Part shown: positions 26,772-35,327 of the stretch, in pieces
How the letters are laid out: every line of letters begins with the position of its first letter
Position numbering within the stretch: the stretch's first letter is position 1
NCBI GenBank assembly: GCA_012517255.1
Contig: JAAYVH010000027.1
Location: 1 to 59,919 of the forward strand
Source: Chthonomonadales bacterium
GTDB lineage: Bacteria; Armatimonadota; Chthonomonadetes; Chthonomonadales; CAJBBX01
Length of the DNA: 59,919 nucleotides
Direction of reading: 5' to 3'
Program-made: the position numbers and the translations under genes
The notes under the pieces: generated by a model
The model's input: the letters and a program-made list of their open reading frames with translations, nothing else
The model's database searches: none
Told to the model about the DNA's origin: nothing

Positions 26772-28691
26772 CTACGGGGGTGGAGGCGGCATGTCGGCGG
26801 GCGTGAAGCTCCGCACTTCGGAATACACATAACGGAAGGTGCGGTCACCATCCGCATGGTTACGCGTGATCCAATGCACCGGCCCGGGCCGATCCTCGTC
26901 GTTCCGACCGCCGACGCGCCAGTAGATCGTCGGCTTTGCGGCGCCGGGGACGCGGTTCACGTAGTTGGCGAACACCGGATCCTTCAGCAGGACAGGATTT
27001 GTCGTCAGATCGACTGCGCTTCCCAGTACCTGGGTGACGCCTGTTGCCAGCGGCGCCGTCGAATAGACCCGCGGCAGTTGGAGGATCAGCGACTTGTTCT
27101 TGAACGTCCTGTCTGTGCTGACCTCTACTACGAACACGTCCGCGCCGGTGGTGCTCATCCACGTCGGGTTGAACCTCGTCAGGTCGACGTTGCTGTACAG
27201 GTTCTCCGGCATTACCAGCAAGGGCTGGGCAATCGGCGTCACACTCCCCGACGGAACCGGCGAGGTTCCGACGTCTTCGGTGCCGACCTGATTGTTGCCG
27301 CCGCCGCCCTGATTGCCGCCGGTATTGCTGACGGCGAGGGGCCGACGAATGACAGCCGTGAGCGCATACGTGTAGGTCCGTCCGACTGTGAAACCAGGAA
27401 CCGCACCGGCCTCAGGCGTCACGACCTCAGCCTCCGTGCCGCCGTTATTGCCTGTGCCGCCTCCGGTACCGGGCAGCGGAGCTCGCAGGAAGCTGCGCGT
27501 GCCGTCCCAGTAGCTGTACGGAGCAGCGCGGTCCACATAGCGAGGCTCGTACTGCTTGGACGCGATGGGCTCGCCCTGGAAGTTGTAAGGGGCGTCGGGT
27601 ACGCGCCATATCTGGTGTTCTAGCGTCGTTGCGCCCCAGAAGTTGTCGCGCCAGGTGATGCGGACCGTCGGCTCGACACCCTCGACGTCCGCTTCGGCAG
27701 TGACGCCCGTCACGCTCGTGTTCTTGCCGCCCATGACGGCCGCCGCGATTACGACGCCGGCCGCGAGCACGACCAGAACCTTACCCAGAGATGCCACGGA
27801 TCCGCGTGCCGGTGCGGGCTCGGTCTTAATGCCCTTCACTCCCGGGATTGCGGCGAACACCGGCATCGCCATGATCGCCCTGACCTTATCCTCGGGCCGG
27901 ATACCCAGCGTGTTCTCAACCACCTTGGCTTCGGAGTCCGTCGAGAAGACATTGGTGATCTGGATCTTGCCGACCCTTTGCCCCTCGCGGGTCACCAGCA
28001 TCTGCTGGCCGGCTTGCACGCCATCGCGTGATCCGCGGTTCACGAGTATCTGCAGGCTGCTCTGCGGTCCCACGGTGCTCACGATGGTGCCGTCGGGCAG
28101 ATTGGTCGAGAGGATCTGCTTCACCGCGAGCACAGCCGCGTTGTCCACAGCCTCCTGCGCCAGCGACTCATCGTCACTCTGGCCTGGCCGGCCACGGACC
28201 TCGCCCACCTGGGCGGCCCCATTCACGAGCTCCTGTGAGCCTGGCGCGCGCACCATTACCTTCAGTCCGGCGAGCACGCGCTTCGGATCCGACTTGGCGA
28301 CCGTGTTTACGAAGCTGACCTCGCCCGTGACGATGGCCGTCGCGCCGAACGCGGCTGCCAGTCTGTCCTGAGCAACGCGATCGTAGGGACGCTTCAGGCC
28401 CAGCGTGGCCGCCTGCCGCTCAACCTCGTCTCTCCTGAGGACCTCAAAGCGGGCTGAGTTCGCCAGTTCGACTGCCACCGCGTCTGTTGCTCGTCGGGCC
28501 AGCGCCTCGCCGAGAAAACCGGCCTTGTTGACGAAGTCAATCACAACCGCAGTTTGCAGACCCGTTGCCACCGGCGTTTGCGCATATGCGGCGTCCGGGC
28601 CGATCATTCGGCAGGCCATCGGAGCCAGCATGGCTACCGTCAGGACCCAGCTCACAGCCCGGGCGACCCTGCTTCTTCTGATCCGTTTCAC
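26772..28691 (-). CDS. CsgG/FlgT-like envelope protein with internal membrane segment
   Basis: A 639-aa protein. The start is GTG 28691, fixed by GGGAGG 10 nt upstream, which gives a signal peptide (VSWVLTVAMLAPMACRMIGPDAAYAQ). Residues 40-190 resemble the CsgG/FlgT middle domain (AVVIDFVNKAGFLGEALARRATDAVAVELANS, EVLRRDEVERQ, AAAFGATAIVTGEVSFV). Residues about 210-285 look like the FlgT C-terminal SH3-like domain (LQILVNRGSRDGVQAGQQML, GKIQITNVF). A hydrophobic segment (VLVVLAAGVVIAAAVMGG) follows, then a fibronectin-like region and a Pro-rich tail. CsgG forms an outer-membrane pore and FlgT a flagellar outer ring; neither role can be assumed here. Its position among four large exported proteins sharing a terminal cassette suggests a role in assembling or exporting them. 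Confidence 0.65.
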   Translation of the reverse strand: MKRIRRSRVARAVSWVLTVAMLAPMACRMIGPDAAYAQTPVATGLQTAVVIDFVNKAGFLGEALARRATDAVAVELANSARFEVLRRDEVERQAATLGLKRPYDRVAQDRLAAAFGATAIVTGEVSFVNTVAKSDPKRVLAGLKVMVRAPGSQELVNGAAQVGEVRGRPGQSDDESLAQEAVDNAAVLAVKQILSTNLPDGTIVSTVGPQSSLQILVNRGSRDGVQAGQQMLVTREGQRVGKIQITNVFSTDSEAKVVENTLGIRPEDKVRAIMAMPVFAAIPGVKGIKTEPAPARGSVASLGKVLVVLAAGVVIAAAVMGGKNTSVTGVTAEADVEGVEPTVRITWRDNFWGATTLEHQIWRVPDAPYNFQGEPIASKQYEPRYVDRAAPYSYWDGTRSFLRAPLPGTGGGTGNNGGTEAEVVTPEAGAVPGFTVGRTYTYALTAVIRRPLAVSNTGGNQGGGGNNQVGTEDVGTSPVPSGSVTPIAQPLLVMPENLYSNVDLTRFNPTWMSTTGADVFVVEVSTDRTFKNKSLILQLPRVYSTAPLATGVTQVLGSAVDLTTNPVLLKDPVFANYVNRVPGAAKPTIYWRVGGRNDEDRPGPVHWITRNHADGDRTFRYVYSEVRSFTPADMPPPPP

Positions 28692-28841
28692 TCTGAGAGT
28701 TCCTCCCTGGATCACATTCCCCACGGTCCGCGCTCTTCGCCGGTGCCGCAGCAAACGTTGCATCTCGTTCTGGGCGAGCTTACAGCCCGCCTTACTCGCC
28801 ACTTGTTGGTGGCGCTATTCCACCCGACACTTCAGGTTGCA

Positions 28842-28864
28842 GGGCCGCACATCCCGTGCGGCCC
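28842..28864. terminator. Hairpin after the 1868-aa gene
   Basis: Perfect 9-bp stem GGGCCGCAC/GTGCGGCCC with a 5-nt loop, directly downstream of the minus-strand stop at 28875. No T-tract follows. It lies in a 183-bp gap that separates the first gene of the block from the CsgG/FlgT-like gene, so transcription may be attenuated or re-initiated here. Confidence 0.5.
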
Positions 28865-28874
28865 ATCTACCTGG

Positions 28875-31800
28875 CTACCTCGTCAGTATGATCTGCGTCA
28901 ACGCACGTGCGGTCTGCTTGCCGTCCGGCGTCTGTGCGCGTATCTCAACGCGGTAGGCGCCAGCGGGCATGGTGATACCCCGGCTGTCCCGCTGATCCCA
29001 CCGCACCTGCTGCTGACCAGCCGCACGGCTCGTTCCCGCCGGCAGCGTCCGGACCACGGCACCGGAACTGCTGAGGATGCGCACGGTCACCGTTGCAGCA
29101 GTCGAGGTCACGAAGCTGATCTCGGCGCCCGAACCTCTTCCGTTTTGCGTCGCCCGGGCGTCGGTGATCCTGAGCGCGGACCGATCCAGCATCGCCATCT
29201 CGATGCGGAACTTGCGCTCACTGACCGCGCCGTCCGTCTGCCAACTATACCCACTACTGGACCGCATATCCCGCTGTACACCCGTCGCGACATCGACGAG
29301 GGTCAATGCGGCGTTTCGACCGGCTGTCGCAATGTCAGGCCAGGTGAGAGTGGCCGTGCCGCCGACACCCGCCGTGGTCACGGTAAACTCCCAAACCCGC
29401 GGCGTGTTCGACGCCGACCGGATGTCCACGCCATAGCCGCCCGACCGGTCGCCCCAATCGGCATGATCGAAGGTGACCCGCACGAACCGATCGCCGAATG
29501 CCGGCGGCTTCTCGCCCTTGTATGCGTCGAAGCCCTCCGCCGCACCGGTTGCGACGCCGAACTGGTTGCCCGCATCCCGGAGACCGCCCGCTTCAGCTAT
29601 GAGGTTGACCGACCAGCCCTGCGCACCTCTCAGCACCGCGCGGCTCGTGGCGCTCTGAGCTGCACGGCCATACCGTCCGATCACCGGATCGAGCCTCAAC
29701 GTGACGTTTCGGTACGCTCGCACCCAGTAACCACGCCACGGCGCGATCTTGTAGTCCAGGATGTAGCTGCCGGAGACGTAGGTGTATAGAGCCGAGCCGA
29801 TGGCTCCCGTTGCTATGGCATCGTTGAACGGCTTCACTGACCCGCCGTCCACGACGAAGGACTTCGTCCAATCCAGATCGAACAGGAACGGATTCCCGAT
29901 CAGGTTCCAGCCAACGTTCAGCGGAATGTCGAACGGCCTGCTCGTGTCCGCCACGGTCCCTTCCTGGCTTAGCGGTATGTTGTTCTTGTAGGCCATGAAG
30001 TAGCCGCGTCCCGACCGGAACGAGTTGACGCCAGCCTGCGGATAATAGCGGTATCGCTGGAGATCCCACGTCGCGAGCAAGAAGCTTCCGTTGGTCCGAT
30101 CGGCGGGCGGGATGCTGAGGAGATCGCCGGCATCCACCGCGCTGTAGTCATAAGGCGTCGATACCAGCGTCAGCGAGCCCGAGAACGTGTGGAGCGGCTC
30201 CATCTGGAAGTTCACGTTGCGAGTCTCCGTCTGGCTGTCCACCTTCGCTTGCCGCGAGGCAGGCACCGGCGTGAAGCCCTGAGCGGAGACCATGACTGTG
30301 TAGGTCACACCCGCCGGCACGTCTTCCAGCTTGTAGTTGTAGGTGTAGCCGCCGCTGGACACGGCCGTGGTCGTCGTGCCCTCGGCAACCAGATTGCCTG
30401 CAGGATCCCGCACCTCGACACGCACGCCAGCCTGCGCCACGCCGTCACTGGTCCTCGTGACGAGGCCAGAGATGGAGCCAGGCGGGATGGTGGCCAGCTT
30501 GATCGTCGGAACCGTGGCTGTCTCGTTGCTGTTGACGGTTACCGTCTGAGGCGCGCTCGGGCTGTAGCCAGCCGCCGCCGCCACAAATCCCCACGAGCCC
30601 GGATCGAGCCCGTTGGGCGGGGTGTTGTTCTTGCTGAACGAGTAGTTGCCGTTGGCGTCGGTTATCGCAGTGACGTTCGTGGTGCCCTGTGTTGCCGTCA
30701 CGGTTGCGCCAGCAATCGGCTGATCCGTCGCTTCAGCTAGGACACGCCCGGTCGCACCGCCTTGCTCAGCCTTGAGCTTGAAGTTGAAGCCGGTATAGAC
30801 CTTGGCGGGCTGCAGAACCGTATCGCGCTGCCCCTGAATGGGGTCATTCGGGTTCGGCACCGGGTAGCTAACCGGGATGCTCTCGCCGTAGCCGACCGCA
30901 GTACAGGTCAGCGTGTAGGTCGTCTGCGAGGGCACGCGGCTGATCGTGTAGTCGCCGTTCGCGTCTGTCGTAGCTGTGAAGGTCGCATTCGGCGGCAACA
31001 CGTCGGTCAGCGTAACCGTCGCGCCAACCACCGGTGTGGTGCCGTCCAGGCGGGTCACCTTGCCTGTGACAACGGCCGGTTCCGCCTTGGTCATCCTGAA
31101 GCTGATGTCGTCGCGCGCAGCACCGTGGACCACCACGCCCGTCCGCTTTTGGATCGTATAGCCGGGCTTCATCGCGGAGATCTCGTACGCCGCCGGCTCG
31201 ACGCCGTTGATGAAGAACGAGCCATCGTCAGCGGTCATCGCGGTGTAGGCCGTTACCAACTGGCTGCCGCTCTGCCTGTTCGAGAGCCGAACCAGCGCGT
31301 TCGACAGCGGCGCGCCGGCGTTCTCGACGTCAAGAACCGTCCCCGTGATCGTCCCGGTTCTCGCCCAGCAGACGAAGTTGTGGAACAGCTCGCTGCGCCG
31401 GTTCTTGAGGGCGATTGTGTTCTGCGTGTTTGCGGGGCTCCACCAATCGGGGAACAGGCCCTCAAGGCCCATCGGGCTGTAGACGAGCCTGCTTCCGGTC
31501 GCGGGATCCAGATAATAGTGGACCGCGGTGCCTCCCCCGCCGTAGGTGAGAACAGGCACAGCGCCCGTCAGAGAGTTCACGACATCCGGATAGAAGTTGC
31601 CCGGACACGCCAGAGCCCGCGGATTGTTGCTGTCGCTGCCTGCCGCCACGTAGTTGGTCGCGGCGGATATGGGATGGAAGTTGCCCGGCGGCTCGGGCGG
31701 CCCCGGATACACATGCTGCGACGACAGGAAGGTGCCCGGGATGTTCACCCATGGATCATGCGAAATCGGGTTGTACGCTCCGGCCGGTGTCAGCGCGTAT

Positions 31801-34481
31801 GCGCTCGAAATCCCGAAGAAGATCCCGAAACCGCCGCCGCCAACCCGGAAGTACGTGAATCCGGCATCGTCGCGAACATACTGCGCCTTAAGAGCGTTCG
31901 TCAGGAAGGTGTTGCTCGTGGCCCCATCGAGCGTCAGCGCCCAGCCGATATCCTGGCCGTTGACTAGCAGCCGCCCGCCGGCATTGAGGAAGCCGGTGAG
32001 CTGGGTCTGCGTTGCGAGATCGGTCAGCGTCCCGGGTCCAGCAAACACGTTCCCTGTGTACGGCGCGTGCCATATCACGCATCGGGGAGCGACCGTAACC
32101 GTTCTCGGCGTGGTCTCGCCTGCAATCACGTCCGGCGGCTGCTGGGCCGTGTGAGGCAGATACTGCGCGAGGACCGAGTCAGGCACAGGCCCGCGGCAGA
32201 GGATGCGCCAGATGTCGTATTGCTGCGTCGAGGGCACATCCACCCCGTCCACAACGGTGCCATCCCATAGATCGGAGTCCGCCCCACGAGCTGTGAACGG
32301 GTCGCGAGGATCGAACGCTCCGTAGGACTTCACGCCCAGGGCATTGAGGACGTTCACGAGACTGCCGATGGTGGTGTTGTTCTGATAGCTGCGCGGCAGC
32401 AGGTTGACGTCAATGTCCGTCATCCAGCTCTCCGTGCCCCAGAACGTGTGGCGCACATTGACCAGCGCCGCCTCGCCAAAGCGGGAAGCAAAGAACTTCT
32501 GGCCGGCCGCGTAGTCGCTGACGAACAGGATGCCGCGCCCCGCCTGGAACGGTTGCGTCGAGAAGCCCCAGACGTTGTCGTAGATTTTCCAGTTGATCGT
32601 GTCTCCGCTAAACGGATCCACGGCATTGTCATAGACGATGACGTCTATGTGGTAGTCGCTGGGCGTGGTGGGTGTCGTCCACGTTGCGGCGTAGGTCTGA
32701 ACTCCCGTAACGGGATCGCGCGACTCAAAGCTTAGCTTCAGCCACGAAGCATCGGGCGGGTTGTTCCCTCCCGTGAAAGCCCAGAAGTCCGCCTGGCTCG
32801 CCACGTAGCGCGGGTTCGCGTAGGTATTGACCCGCGGGTCGGACGGGTCATTTCCAATGAAGATGCGCTGGGCCTCATACTCCACGGGAACGCTGAGCGC
32901 CACGTTGTTCTGGTCGAGGTTCAGGCCGGCGCCGACATACACCTTGTGCTCGACACCGTCGGCCGACTGGTACTTGCTGTTCGGGTTCTTGATCTGAACC
33001 CAGACGTCGCGGACGCCGGTCTCAAGATCGGCGACTTTCACCGATATTCTGACGGGCGTGCCGGGGATCGCAAGCCGCGGCTCGACTCGGACCACTTCGC
33101 CCGAAGTCTCATCGAAGCGCACCAGCGTAGGCGCATTCAGGTCCATCAGCGTCGAGGCGAAGATGTCCGTGGGCGTCGTCGGCGTCGGATTTGCCGGCTG
33201 CGAGACCTGGTTCACCGGATCAAACGACGTGCGATTCGATTGGAAGATGACGCGATAGCTGCCGATGAACTGCGGCCAGACCGGCTTCCGGTCGTCATAG
33301 ACATGTCCAGGGTCGCCGGTGGGCAGCTTGAACGCAGCATTCGCGCCCGACTCCGGCGTCGTCACCGTCAGCCAGCCGTCGGGCCCCTGCGCGATCGTAA
33401 CCTTCAGCCAGTAGATATCATGAACGTCGGAAGAGCTCACGGCGTTGGCGTTGCCGTCGTTTGCCGTGTCCAAGCGAGTCGATGCGAATGCGATGAGCTG
33501 CTGGCCGTTGACGAAGCCGCTCGTGTCGAGCTTGTTGGTGCTCCACGACGGCTCGATATTGGACGACTGAGATCCGCCGACGCCGAAGTTGGTGACGCGG
33601 GTCGCCGGCGCGGGCCTATCAGCCGGGATCACCCAGATGTCTCGCGTCGCCTTCACGGCGGATCCCTGCGGGTTGGACCGGTTCGAGTCGAACGCGATCA
33701 CCGAGTTCATCTGCGAGGTGCCCACAGCCGGGCTGAGCGTCGGATTCCGGTCGTCGGAAACGCCCGTCGTGACCTGCTGAACCCTGCCGCTCTGCGTATC
33801 AACCGCGTAGATCTTGAACGGACCGCCTGCGGTGGTTCGACCGGCGAACAGCACGGCGATGTTGGCTCCGGCCCACACGCCGTACTGGGGTCCGCTCAAT
33901 GCCACAAACGAGTAGCCGTCGGCGTTGTTCTTGACGAGGGATCGCGTCGTGCGCGTTCCGAGATCGAGCTCGACGATGTCCACGGAGCCGCCGGCAGTCT
34001 CAACGTAGACAATCTTGTTGCCGGCTGCATTGGCCGCCGGCTCCGTCTGGCTCGTGCTCTCGCCCACTTTGCCCTGTGACAGAGGCCCCGTGATCGCAAC
34101 CACGGCAGCCCCGGCAGGTGTCATGCGATAGATGTGATACAGCGTGCCTGCGGCCGATCCTGCCAGATTGCTGCGGTTCGAGTGGAAGTAGACGCTGTTC
34201 TCGTCCTGCGTCCAGAAAGGCGCCCCGTCCGTCACGAGAGGAGTCTTCGGCGTAATGACAATCGTGGCCTTGGTCGTTTCAGCCCGGGTTTGCTTCACGG
34301 GCTTGGCGGTGACCTCACGCGGCATGGGGGCAGTGGTACTGACGAATGGCGGCCCCTTCGGAGGTTGGACACCGCCCCAGAGACCGTCTCCCTGAGCGAA
34401 CGCCGGGGCTAAGCAGGCTATGGCGAGCAATGGGGAGACCAGTGTGATGGAGCAGAGGTGGGTCAGTCTCACTCTTTTCAA
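28875..34481 (-). CDS. Giant exported protein (1868 aa): TolB-like propeller, carboxypeptidase-regulatory repeats, FlgD-like sorting-type cassette
   Basis: First gene of the envelope block. The start is TTG 34481, fixed by GGAGG 11 nt upstream and by a signal peptide (TLVSPLLAIACLAPAFAQ). No ATG fits. The N-terminal ~400 residues contain WD40/PD40-like repeats (VYFHSNRSNL, IAFDSNRSN, VIFQSNRTSF) as in TolB-type propellers. A middle ~550-aa region is not recognised (it includes ILFVSDYAAGQKFF). About four carboxypeptidase-regulatory-like Ig repeats follow (GTVLDVENAGAPLSNALVRL, GKVTRLDGTTPVVGATVTL, GRVLAEATDQPIAGATVTA, GLVTRTSDGVAQAGVRVEV). The cassette covers the last ~435 aa: LTLVSTPYD, GWNLIGNPFLFDLDW, GYWVRAYR and a FlgD-like module (QVRWDQRDSRGITMPAGAY) ending in ILTR. 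Probably surface exposed; ligand unknown. Confidence 0.8.
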   Translation of the reverse strand: MKRVRLTHLCSITLVSPLLAIACLAPAFAQGDGLWGGVQPPKGPPFVSTTAPMPREVTAKPVKQTRAETTKATIVITPKTPLVTDGAPFWTQDENSVYFHSNRSNLAGSAAGTLYHIYRMTPAGAAVVAITGPLSQGKVGESTSQTEPAANAAGNKIVYVETAGGSVDIVELDLGTRTTRSLVKNNADGYSFVALSGPQYGVWAGANIAVLFAGRTTAGGPFKIYAVDTQSGRVQQVTTGVSDDRNPTLSPAVGTSQMNSVIAFDSNRSNPQGSAVKATRDIWVIPADRPAPATRVTNFGVGGSQSSNIEPSWSTNKLDTSGFVNGQQLIAFASTRLDTANDGNANAVSSSDVHDIYWLKVTIAQGPDGWLTVTTPESGANAAFKLPTGDPGHVYDDRKPVWPQFIGSYRVIFQSNRTSFDPVNQVSQPANPTPTTPTDIFASTLMDLNAPTLVRFDETSGEVVRVEPRLAIPGTPVRISVKVADLETGVRDVWVQIKNPNSKYQSADGVEHKVYVGAGLNLDQNNVALSVPVEYEAQRIFIGNDPSDPRVNTYANPRYVASQADFWAFTGGNNPPDASWLKLSFESRDPVTGVQTYAATWTTPTTPSDYHIDVIVYDNAVDPFSGDTINWKIYDNVWGFSTQPFQAGRGILFVSDYAAGQKFFASRFGEAALVNVRHTFWGTESWMTDIDVNLLPRSYQNNTTIGSLVNVLNALGVKSYGAFDPRDPFTARGADSDLWDGTVVDGVDVPSTQQYDIWRILCRGPVPDSVLAQYLPHTAQQPPDVIAGETTPRTVTVAPRCVIWHAPYTGNVFAGPGTLTDLATQTQLTGFLNAGGRLLVNGQDIGWALTLDGATSNTFLTNALKAQYVRDDAGFTYFRVGGGGFGIFFGISSAYALTPAGAYNPISHDPWVNIPGTFLSSQHVYPGPPEPPGNFHPISAATNYVAAGSDSNNPRALACPGNFYPDVVNSLTGAVPVLTYGGGGTAVHYYLDPATGSRLVYSPMGLEGLFPDWWSPANTQNTIALKNRRSELFHNFVCWARTGTITGTVLDVENAGAPLSNALVRLSNRQSGSQLVTAYTAMTADDGSFFINGVEPAAYEISAMKPGYTIQKRTGVVVHGAARDDISFRMTKAEPAVVTGKVTRLDGTTPVVGATVTLTDVLPPNATFTATTDANGDYTISRVPSQTTYTLTCTAVGYGESIPVSYPVPNPNDPIQGQRDTVLQPAKVYTGFNFKLKAEQGGATGRVLAEATDQPIAGATVTATQGTTNVTAITDANGNYSFSKNNTPPNGLDPGSWGFVAAAAGYSPSAPQTVTVNSNETATVPTIKLATIPPGSISGLVTRTSDGVAQAGVRVEVRDPAGNLVAEGTTTTAVSSGGYTYNYKLEDVPAGVTYTVMVSAQGFTPVPASRQAKVDSQTETRNVNFQMEPLHTFSGSLTLVSTPYDYSAVDAGDLLSIPPADRTNGSFLLATWDLQRYRYYPQAGVNSFRSGRGYFMAYKNNIPLSQEGTVADTSRPFDIPLNVGWNLIGNPFLFDLDWTKSFVVDGGSVKPFNDAIATGAIGSALYTYVSGSYILDYKIAPWRGYWVRAYRNVTLRLDPVIGRYGRAAQSATSRAVLRGAQGWSVNLIAEAGGLRDAGNQFGVATGAAEGFDAYKGEKPPAFGDRFVRVTFDHADWGDRSGGYGVDIRSASNTPRVWEFTVTTAGVGGTATLTWPDIATAGRNAALTLVDVATGVQRDMRSSSGYSWQTDGAVSERKFRIEMAMLDRSALRITDARATQNGRGSGAEISFVTSTAATVTVRILSSSGAVVRTLPAGTSRAAGQQQVRWDQRDSRGITMPAGAYRVEIRAQTPDGKQTARALTQIILTR

Positions 34482-34587
34482 GACGGGTCTTACCTCCTAG
34501 CTAGAGAGCACGCTCATGAACGCGACCAGCCCCAAGGGCGTGGACGAACCGAACGTAATCCGAGCAGCGCCTTGCCCTGCCGAGCGG

Positions 34588-34616
34588 ATTATAGCACAAG
34601 CACCTTGCGTGTGCAA
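34588..34616 (-). promoter_or_regulatory. Consensus sigma-70 promoter driving the envelope block
   Basis: On the minus strand TTGCAC (34616-34611), a 17-bp spacer and a perfect TATAAT (34593-34588). It sits 107 bp upstream of the TTG start at 34481, giving a 5' leader of roughly 100 nt. It could drive the block from 34481 down to 10814, subject to the internal hairpins. Confidence 0.8.
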
Positions 34617-34693
34617 CAACGGTTTTTCCTCGTGCCCAAACGTGCGGATAGCGTCACTCTCTTCAGTTGCGAACGTGATAGTACCGATGCTCA

Positions 34694-35302
34694 TCAGACG
34701 CCGCTGCGCGAGAGCTTGTTCTGCCAGATCTCCTCGACCGATCGAGCAAGGTCGCCGATGGTCCCGTCGTTGACGATCACGTGATCCGCGCGCGCCATCT
34801 TCTCTTCGATCGGCATCTGCGCGCGTATCCGCGCTAGGGCGGCCTCTTCCGCAAGACCATCTCGGTTCTGGAGGCGACGCAACTGCTCGCTCTGTGGAGC
34901 AGCAACGACTACCACCTCGTCGAACCATCCCTCGATGCCAACCTCATAGAGAAGCGGCACTTCTACTGTGACAACCTCCGGTTTCGGCGTCCGGTTGCGC
35001 AACTCCTCCACGGCGTCGCGCAGACGCTTCAGGACGACCGGATGCACGATGGCTTCCAGCCTGCCGCGTGCCTCCGGATCCCGAAAGACGAGTTCGGCAA
35101 GCGCCGCGCGGTCCAGAACGCCGTCTCGAACGTACTGGGCGCCCAGGTCGCGAGCGATGGCCTCGATCAGCGGGCTGCCCGGAGCCGTCGCCTCGCGGGC
35201 GATGGCATCGGCGCTCAGCACGATGGCGCCCCTTTGCGCAAAGAGGCGGGCGACCTCGCTCTTTCCGGTCGCCACGCCTCCTGTGATCCCGATCAGCCGC
35301 AT
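34694..35302 (-). CDS. coaE: Dephospho-CoA kinase
   Basis: Last enzyme of coenzyme A synthesis; phosphorylates dephospho-CoA at the ribose 3'-OH. The 202-aa protein has the P-loop GITGGVATGKSEVARLF at residues 5-21, the LSADAIAREAT acidic motif, EAIVHPVV, EVPLLYEVG and the lid-region arginines in LRRLQNRDGL. Length is normal for the family (about 200 aa). It lies 25 nt downstream of rpsA on the same strand and probably shares its transcript. No obvious Shine-Dalgarno sequence precedes ATG 35302. Confidence 0.96.
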   Translation of the reverse strand: MRLIGITGGVATGKSEVARLFAQRGAIVLSADAIAREATAPGSPLIEAIARDLGAQYVRDGVLDRAALAELVFRDPEARGRLEAIVHPVVLKRLRDAVEELRNRTPKPEVVTVEVPLLYEVGIEGWFDEVVVVAAPQSEQLRRLQNRDGLAEEAALARIRAQMPIEEKMARADHVIVNDGTIGDLARSVEEIWQNKLSRSGV

Positions 35303-35327
35303 GCGACGTCGCTTTGGGGCTGCCGCG

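Noticed and set aside
13756-34481. Firm assignment of the four proteins as type IX secretion cargo
   Set aside because: The terminal module resembles such signals, but no T9SS component is visible in the window; kept as a hypothesis only.
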